Source: Dyadobacter linearis (lineage in GTDB: Bacteria; Bacteroidota; Bacteroidia; Cytophagales; Spirosomataceae). Taken from it: 64,000 bases of DNA. Position numbers and translations under genes: made by a program. Positions 59,589 to 64,000 of the stretch are shown here, piece after piece. The notes under the pieces are model-generated. The model did no database searches. It saw only the letters and a program-made list of their open reading frames with translations, and was not told where the DNA came from. The DNA is taken from the NCBI RefSeq assembly GCF_907165045.1, contig NZ_CAJRAU010000001.1:1054001-1118000 (forward strand), read 5' to 3'. Each line of letters begins with the position of its first letter. Position 1 is the first letter of the stretch.

Positions 59589-59993
59589 TCATTTAGGTAT
59601 CAATTGAAAATCATATTTAGTCTTCTCTCCGATAGAAGCCGAGCAGCAGTTATTGGTTGATTTGTCATTTTTTTTAACAAGAAGTTTTTTGTACGGCCTT
59701 TCGACTCCGACATTTTCAACTGGCGAGGTGTCAACTATGATATTTACAGATGAAAATTTCTTCGGCACCTCAACGAGTAATTCATAGCTACCAACATTAT
59801 TAGGTGAAACCTGTTTCAACGTCTCGTACCTAAAACCTTTAACTCCGTCAATCGAAACCAAAATACTATCAACCGGCTCGCCATTCTGATCGGTGATGGT
59901 TCCGTAAACTACTGTGGTGCGGTCTGTGAAGACTCCGCAGCCTGATAAGCTGACTAAATTGATCAAGAATAGAATTCTATTGAAACGGGTCAT
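59589..59993 (-). CDS. Small lipoprotein, carboxypeptidase-regulatory-like fold (paralog 3)
   Basis: 134 residues with a proper lipobox ('NLVSLSGC', cysteine near residue 19). The fold begins 'TVVYGTITDQNGEPVDS' and ends 'ASIGEKTKYDFQLIPK', identical in plan to paralogs 1 and 2. The middle is more divergent ('NIIVDTSPVENVGVERPY'). First gene of the minus-strand unit; its stop directly abuts the start of paralog 2. Upstream, 206 bases are shared with the divergent FecR gene and hold the promoters of both. Confidence 0.75.
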   Translation of the reverse strand: MTRFNRILFLINLVSLSGCGVFTDRTTVVYGTITDQNGEPVDSILVSIDGVKGFRYETLKQVSPNNVGSYELLVEVPKKFSSVNIIVDTSPVENVGVERPYKKLLVKKNDKSTNNCCSASIGEKTKYDFQLIPK

Positions 59994-60199
59994 AGTAAGA
60001 GCTTTTGGATGAAAATTTAAATCCGCTATTCACTTCTTTAAATAACTCAGTTAATTCTGACTCGCGCCTCAAATAGTTTCCCAATGGAGCGATCTGGTAA
60101 TCCATCGGCTATACCTCCAAAAAAAATTTCACAAAAAAGAGTATTGCCCCAATCATTCTGCATCCTTATAGAAATTAGCCAAATTTTCATTTGCCGCTT

Positions 60200-61303
60200 A
60201 TGCATAATTACCAAAATTATCTTCCGGAGGAACTTGCCGCGGATATGTCGTTCAGGAAGTGGGTTTTGTTCCATGATGCCAGCGCGACAGCCGCGTGGGC
60301 CAGGTGGCTTGAAGAAAATCCCGACAAGACGGAGCTGGTAGAAAAAGCAATAGCGCTGCTGGCTGCGACAGAAGCCACTTTTAACCAGATTTCAGATGAA
60401 GAAGTAGCCAATGAAATTTACCGCCTTTCACACGCGATCGGTGAAAAAGAAGCCCGAAAAACGACGGTTTGGCTGAAATTCCGTCCTAACTGGTACCACT
60501 TGGCTGCGTCCGTGATCGCATTGCTCTTTGTGGGCTGGTGGCTTAACAAGCAGAGTATCAACAGGCAGCAATCGGATCAGTACAAGGTGATTCTGAGCAA
60601 AATAGAAGAGCCTTTGGTGGAGCAATACAACTCGACGAACAAGGTAAAACTGGTCACGCTGGGAGACGGCAGTACGGTTTTGCTGCAACCCGACAGCCGC
60701 ATTACCTACCCCGGAAAGTTTGAAGGAAAGAAAAGAGAAGTGTTCCTGGTCGGCGAGGCGTTTTTTGAAGTGGCTAAAAATCCGAACAAACCCTTCTATG
60801 TATACGCACACACGCTGGCGACGAAAGTGTTAGGTACCAGCTTCAAGGTAAGGGCATTTGAAAATGACAAAGAAGTGAAGGTAGTTGTGAAAACAGGTAA
60901 GGTTTCTGTGTTCCCGATGACGAAAGAGGCGCTGGCAAGTCAGCATGCGGATGAGAAGCTGGCGGGAATGATACTGACGCCCAACCAGCAGATCGTCTTC
61001 GCAGCCAAGGAGTTACGACTGACCCGGAGCCTGGTACCTGATCCAAAGCTGCTTGAACTGCCTATTCAGCGGCAATCGTTTGATTTTAAAGCAACTCCTG
61101 TCTCGGAAGTATTCGCAACACTGGAAAAGTCTTACGGAGTGAAGATCATTTTCGATGCGGAAGTAATGCACAACTGCTACCTCACCGCCTCCCTTTCCGA
61201 CGAGCCGCTATTTGAAAAAATGACCCTGATCTGCAAAACGCTCGGAGCAGAATACGAGCAGATGGATGCGAGCATTATCATCAGCAGCAAAGGCTGTTAC
61301 TGA
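60200..61303 (+). CDS. FecR-family anti-sigma factor
   Basis: 367 residues from the ATG at 60200 (a TTG at 60191 is possible). The N-terminal cytosolic part (about 1-90) should hold the sigma factor; one membrane helix follows ('HLAASVIALLFVGWWL'). The periplasmic FecR domain has 'TLGDGSTVLLQPDSRITYP', 'FEGKKREVFLVGEAFFEVA' and 'VLGTSFKVRAFE'. A C-terminal DUF4974-like secretin/STN-related domain ends in 'YGVKIIFD' and 'LICKTLGAEYEQ'. It relays a signal from the SusC protein encoded 21 bases later to the ECF sigma factor. Confidence 0.92.
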   Translation: MHNYQNYLPEELAADMSFRKWVLFHDASATAAWARWLEENPDKTELVEKAIALLAATEATFNQISDEEVANEIYRLSHAIGEKEARKTTVWLKFRPNWYHLAASVIALLFVGWWLNKQSINRQQSDQYKVILSKIEEPLVEQYNSTNKVKLVTLGDGSTVLLQPDSRITYPGKFEGKKREVFLVGEAFFEVAKNPNKPFYVYAHTLATKVLGTSFKVRAFENDKEVKVVVKTGKVSVFPMTKEALASQHADEKLAGMILTPNQQIVFAAKELRLTRSLVPDPKLLELPIQRQSFDFKATPVSEVFATLEKSYGVKIIFDAEVMHNCYLTASLSDEPLFEKMTLICKTLGAEYEQMDASIIISSKGCY

Positions 61304-61324
61304 CCATTTTTAACAAACTCCTAT

Positions 61325-64000
61325 ATGCCAAAAACCGTACAATTTCATCATGCTTTACAGAAAATCATGCGCATTACGCTGTATCAAGCCCTACTTTCCA
61401 TCGCAGTCGGCGCGCTTGTGCACGCCAACGACGTGCGCGGACAACGAATACTGGAACAAAAAGTGACGCTACGGCTATCCAACTCGGATATTGACAAGAC
61501 ATTGGAGAAGATCGAGCAAGTGGCGAAGGTGAAGTTCATGTACAATCCGCAGATCTTCAATGACCAGAAAAGCAACTTCAAATTTCAGCAGGAGGCACTT
61601 TCGGAAGTGCTAACCCAGATCCTGGCACCTCACCACGTGGTGTACGAAGTGGTGCAGGACCGCATTATCCTGAAACGCGAGCAGGCTGCACAAGGCGAAA
61701 CGTCTGCTGAAAGTAAAGTTTCCCCAAAACGCAATCTGACCGGGAAAGTAACCGACGAGACCGGCGCTGGCCTGCCTGGTGTAAGTGTTCTGATAAAAGG
61801 CTCACAGCGAGGTACTTCGTCGGACGCTGAGGGAAATTTCACAATCGATATTCCTGACGCAGAACTTGCTTCTTCGGTGTTGATTTTCAGCTTCGTAGGT
61901 TATACTTCGCAGGAAGTGGCTGTTGGCAACCAGACTACTGTTAATGTGCAGCTGCAACCGGAAGCAAAAGCGCTTAATGAGGTGGTGGTCACCGCTTTGG
62001 GTATTGCAAAAGAGAAAAAGGCATTGGCTTACGCGGTTTCAGAAGTGAAAGGTTCGGAGTTCACCCAGGCGCGCGAAAACAATATCGGTAATGCATTGAC
62101 AGGCAAGATCGCCGGTGTGAATGCATCAGGTATGGCGACCGGCCCGGGCGGATCGAGCCGCATTGTGATCCGCGGAAACGGTTCATTGAATGGAAATAAC
62201 CAGCCTCTGTACGTGATCAACGGAATGCCTATGGATAATTCTACCCCGGGTGGAACTACTGCGGATGGAAATGGAATGAACGTCGACCGCGGTGACGGGA
62301 TCGGTGGTATTAACCCCGACGATATCGAGTCAATCAGCGTGCTGAAAGGTGGACCGGCGGCGGCACTTTACGGCGCCCGTGCTTCCAACGGAGTGATTTT
62401 GATCACCACTAAAAAAGGCCGCGCGCAAAAGGGAATCGGTGTGGAGATCAACAGTAATACCACATTTGAAACGCTTGCTGTTATTCCCGACTGGCAGTAT
62501 GAATATGGGCAGGGTGTGGACGGTGTGAAACCGACTACGGTGGAACAGGCTAAAAGCACGGGCCGCCTTTCGTACGGCGCAAAAATGGATGGCCAACCGA
62601 CGATCCAGGTCGACGGGAAAATGCACCCCTATTCTCCGCAAAAAGACAACCTGAAAAATTTCTATAATACGGGTACCAACTACATCAACTCCGTTGCATT
62701 GACTGGCGGTACGGAAACTGTAAACTTCCGCTTGGGTTTGAATAATACGAAATCCAATAGTGTGGTGCCGAATTCTTCGTTTGTCCGCCGCATCGCGAAT
62801 TTGAACCTGAATGCTTTTTTGGGCAAAAAACTGAGTGTCGAAACTGTTTTCCAATACAACCTGGAACAAGGTACCAACCGTCCGAAAGTAGGTTATGCAG
62901 ATATGAACCCGCATTGGGCTACTTACCTGGTTGCCAACACAGTAGATATCCGCAGCCTTTCGCCTGGATTCGATCCGGTGACCGGCAAAGAAATGGAATG
63001 GAATCCGGTACCAGCTGCTCCAAACCCTTATTTTGTGATTAATAAATTCAAAAACGACGATACGAAACACCGCTTTTTAAGTCAGGGAAGCCTTCGTTAT
63101 GATATTCTTGAAAACCTGTACGTAAAAGGAAGTGTGAGCCAGGATTTTTACAGCTTTACTTCTGAATATGTGCAGCCTACCAACAATGCATTCTTTCCGC
63201 GTGGAAGTTATGAAGGAAGAAAAACAAGTTCTTCTGAAACCAACGGAATGCTGACTGTTAACTACAACAAGGAGTGGGAAAATGTAAGCTTTTCGGCGAT
63301 GGCCGGCGCGAATGCACAGCGCAGCATTTTTGACGAAACGATCATTTTAGGCAGCGAATTTACGATCCCTGAATTTTACAGCTACACCAATTTAGCTGCC
63401 ATGACCACCACGCCGAGGTACCTGAAAAGTGCGATCAACTCGCTCTTCGGATCGGTTGACTTCGGCTACAAAGGGTTGGCTTACTTAACTGTTTCCGGCC
63501 GCCAGGATTGGTTTTCAGTCTTGAATCCAAAAAGCAATACTATTTTTTACCCGTCCATCGGTGGCTCGCTGATCCTTTCGGAAGCGATGGATCTGCCTTC
63601 GGCGATCAGTTTTGCAAAGCTGCGCGGTTCGTGGGCGCAAGTTGGCGGCGCAACGGTGAATGCTTATCAGATTTACCAATATTACAATATGCAGCAAGGC
63701 GGACATAACGGTCGTCCCGTGCAGGGACTAGCTTCTTCGGAAGTGCCGAATCCCGACTTGAAACCTTTGACCTCGACTACTTACGAAGGAGGTTTGGAAG
63801 CCAAATTCCTGAACAACCGGATAGGTCTGGACATCACTTTATATAACCGCAAAACAACTGATGACATCGTGACGACCAACATCGCATTGTCGTCGGGCTA
63901 CACTTCTGCATTGTTGAATGTGGGTGAGCTGAGTAATAAAGGGGTGGAGTTATTGATAACAGGAACGCCGGTCCAGAAAACGAATTTTGGATGGGATGTG
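61325..64000 (+). CDS. SusC/RagA-family TonB-linked outer membrane protein, 3' end missing
   Basis: 892 codons are open from the ATG at 61325 to the window edge. Signal region about 1-40, then an STN domain (about 42-115, 'LSNSDIDKTLEKIEQVAKV') as in porins that signal to FecR. A carboxypeptidase-regulatory-like domain (about 138-215, 'GKVTDETGAGLPGVSVLIKG') leads to the TonB-box-like 'EVVVTALGI' at 219, a plug domain (about 225-340, 'AALYGARASNGVILITTKKG'), and barrel strands to the edge. It imports a glycan fragment or other large ligand, with a SusD partner expected just outside the window. Confidence 0.95.
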   Translation, partial: MPKTVQFHHALQKIMRITLYQALLSIAVGALVHANDVRGQRILEQKVTLRLSNSDIDKTLEKIEQVAKVKFMYNPQIFNDQKSNFKFQQEALSEVLTQILAPHHVVYEVVQDRIILKREQAAQGETSAESKVSPKRNLTGKVTDETGAGLPGVSVLIKGSQRGTSSDAEGNFTIDIPDAELASSVLIFSFVGYTSQEVAVGNQTTVNVQLQPEAKALNEVVVTALGIAKEKKALAYAVSEVKGSEFTQARENNIGNALTGKIAGVNASGMATGPGGSSRIVIRGNGSLNGNNQPLYVINGMPMDNSTPGGTTADGNGMNVDRGDGIGGINPDDIESISVLKGGPAAALYGARASNGVILITTKKGRAQKGIGVEINSNTTFETLAVIPDWQYEYGQGVDGVKPTTVEQAKSTGRLSYGAKMDGQPTIQVDGKMHPYSPQKDNLKNFYNTGTNYINSVALTGGTETVNFRLGLNNTKSNSVVPNSSFVRRIANLNLNAFLGKKLSVETVFQYNLEQGTNRPKVGYADMNPHWATYLVANTVDIRSLSPGFDPVTGKEMEWNPVPAAPNPYFVINKFKNDDTKHRFLSQGSLRYDILENLYVKGSVSQDFYSFTSEYVQPTNNAFFPRGSYEGRKTSSSETNGMLTVNYNKEWENVSFSAMAGANAQRSIFDETIILGSEFTIPEFYSYTNLAAMTTTPRYLKSAINSLFGSVDFGYKGLAYLTVSGRQDWFSVLNPKSNTIFYPSIGGSLILSEAMDLPSAISFAKLRGSWAQVGGATVNAYQIYQYYNMQQGGHNGRPVQGLASSEVPNPDLKPLTSTTYEGGLEAKFLNNRIGLDITLYNRKTTDDIVTTNIALSSGYTSALLNVGELSNKGVELLITGTPVQKTNFGWDV

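Noticed and set aside
62330..63070. 246-residue minus-strand open frame
   Set aside because: Antisense to the plug and barrel part of the SusC gene, which is clearly coding.
1..64000. CRISPR arrays, rRNA, tRNA, insertion sequences or prophage
   Set aside because: No regularly spaced direct repeats, no cloverleaf-like sequence with a conserved T arm, and no transposase, integrase or phage structural gene were seen.

Overview
The window looks like a chromosomal segment of a Bacteroidota bacterium, most likely of the Cytophagales and possibly near Dyadobacter or Spirosoma. This placement is inferred from gene content; no rRNA is present. The supporting genes are a SusC/RagA TonB-linked porin with its FecR-type anti-sigma factor and an ECF sigma factor, a PorV-type type IX secretion protein, a secreted protein with a type IX C-terminal sorting domain, a LytS/LytTR two-component pair, a DUF2851 protein, the short Bacteroidota form of AMP nucleosidase, and many Sec- or Tat-exported oxidoreductases. 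Base composition is near 50% GC in genes and lower between them. I saw no rRNA, tRNA, CRISPR array, insertion sequence, integrase or prophage gene. No gene-free stretch exceeds 300 bases; the longest (47628-47920, 293 bases) holds a terminator and then an AT-rich leader.

Layout. 1-3520 (+): a LytS-type kinase cut by the window edge, its LytTR regulator, an AraC-like regulator and a Tat-exported Gfo/Idh/MocA oxidoreductase. 3545-6877 (-): two GT4 glycosyltransferases around a flippase-like membrane protein. 6965-17778: an ASCH/winged-helix protein, a DUF4394 lipoprotein, a secreted PPC-domain protein, a large heme/beta-propeller protein, a purine permease coupled to an exported MTA/SAH nucleosidase, small secreted proteins, a START-domain protein and PorV. 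17902-19915 (+): a sensor kinase whose membrane domain matches the ethylene-binding domain of plant ETR1 and cyanobacterial receptors, overlapping a response regulator. 20099-31952: mostly single housekeeping or stress genes (2H phosphoesterase-like, Fpg/Nei glycosylase, MATE, gamma-glutamyltransferase, OsmC, MtgA, DUF2851, CCA-adding family). 32118-32632: a small toxin-antitoxin-like locus in which the TumE-like toxin is broken. 32610-45521: truncated hemoglobin, AMP nucleosidase, TlpA-like, YceI and MarR, Maf and an alpha-amylase family enzyme, SMP-30, GtrA-like, thiolase, and an MFS transporter.

45748-54725 (+) is a dense exported-catabolism region: a CBM9-like protein, a lactonase, then a run of six genes in one direction. 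These encode a Tat-exported SelA-like PLP enzyme, a Sec-exported amidohydrolase, a beta-propeller dehydrogenase-cytochrome fusion, a small cytochrome c, a second beta-propeller dehydrogenase and a Tat-exported RidA. I read this as a periplasmic route that deacylates, eliminates or deaminates and oxidises an amino or sugar-acid substrate and passes electrons to cytochrome c. It is the strongest candidate for an undescribed system.

54938-64000: an ECF sigma factor gene is separated from FecR and SusC (+) by a minus-strand block. That block holds three tandem paralogous lipoproteins and a 1041-residue type IX-secreted hydrolase. The SusC gene runs off the right edge. Many coding starts are moved inward from the longest possible reading frame; the reason is given in each entry.
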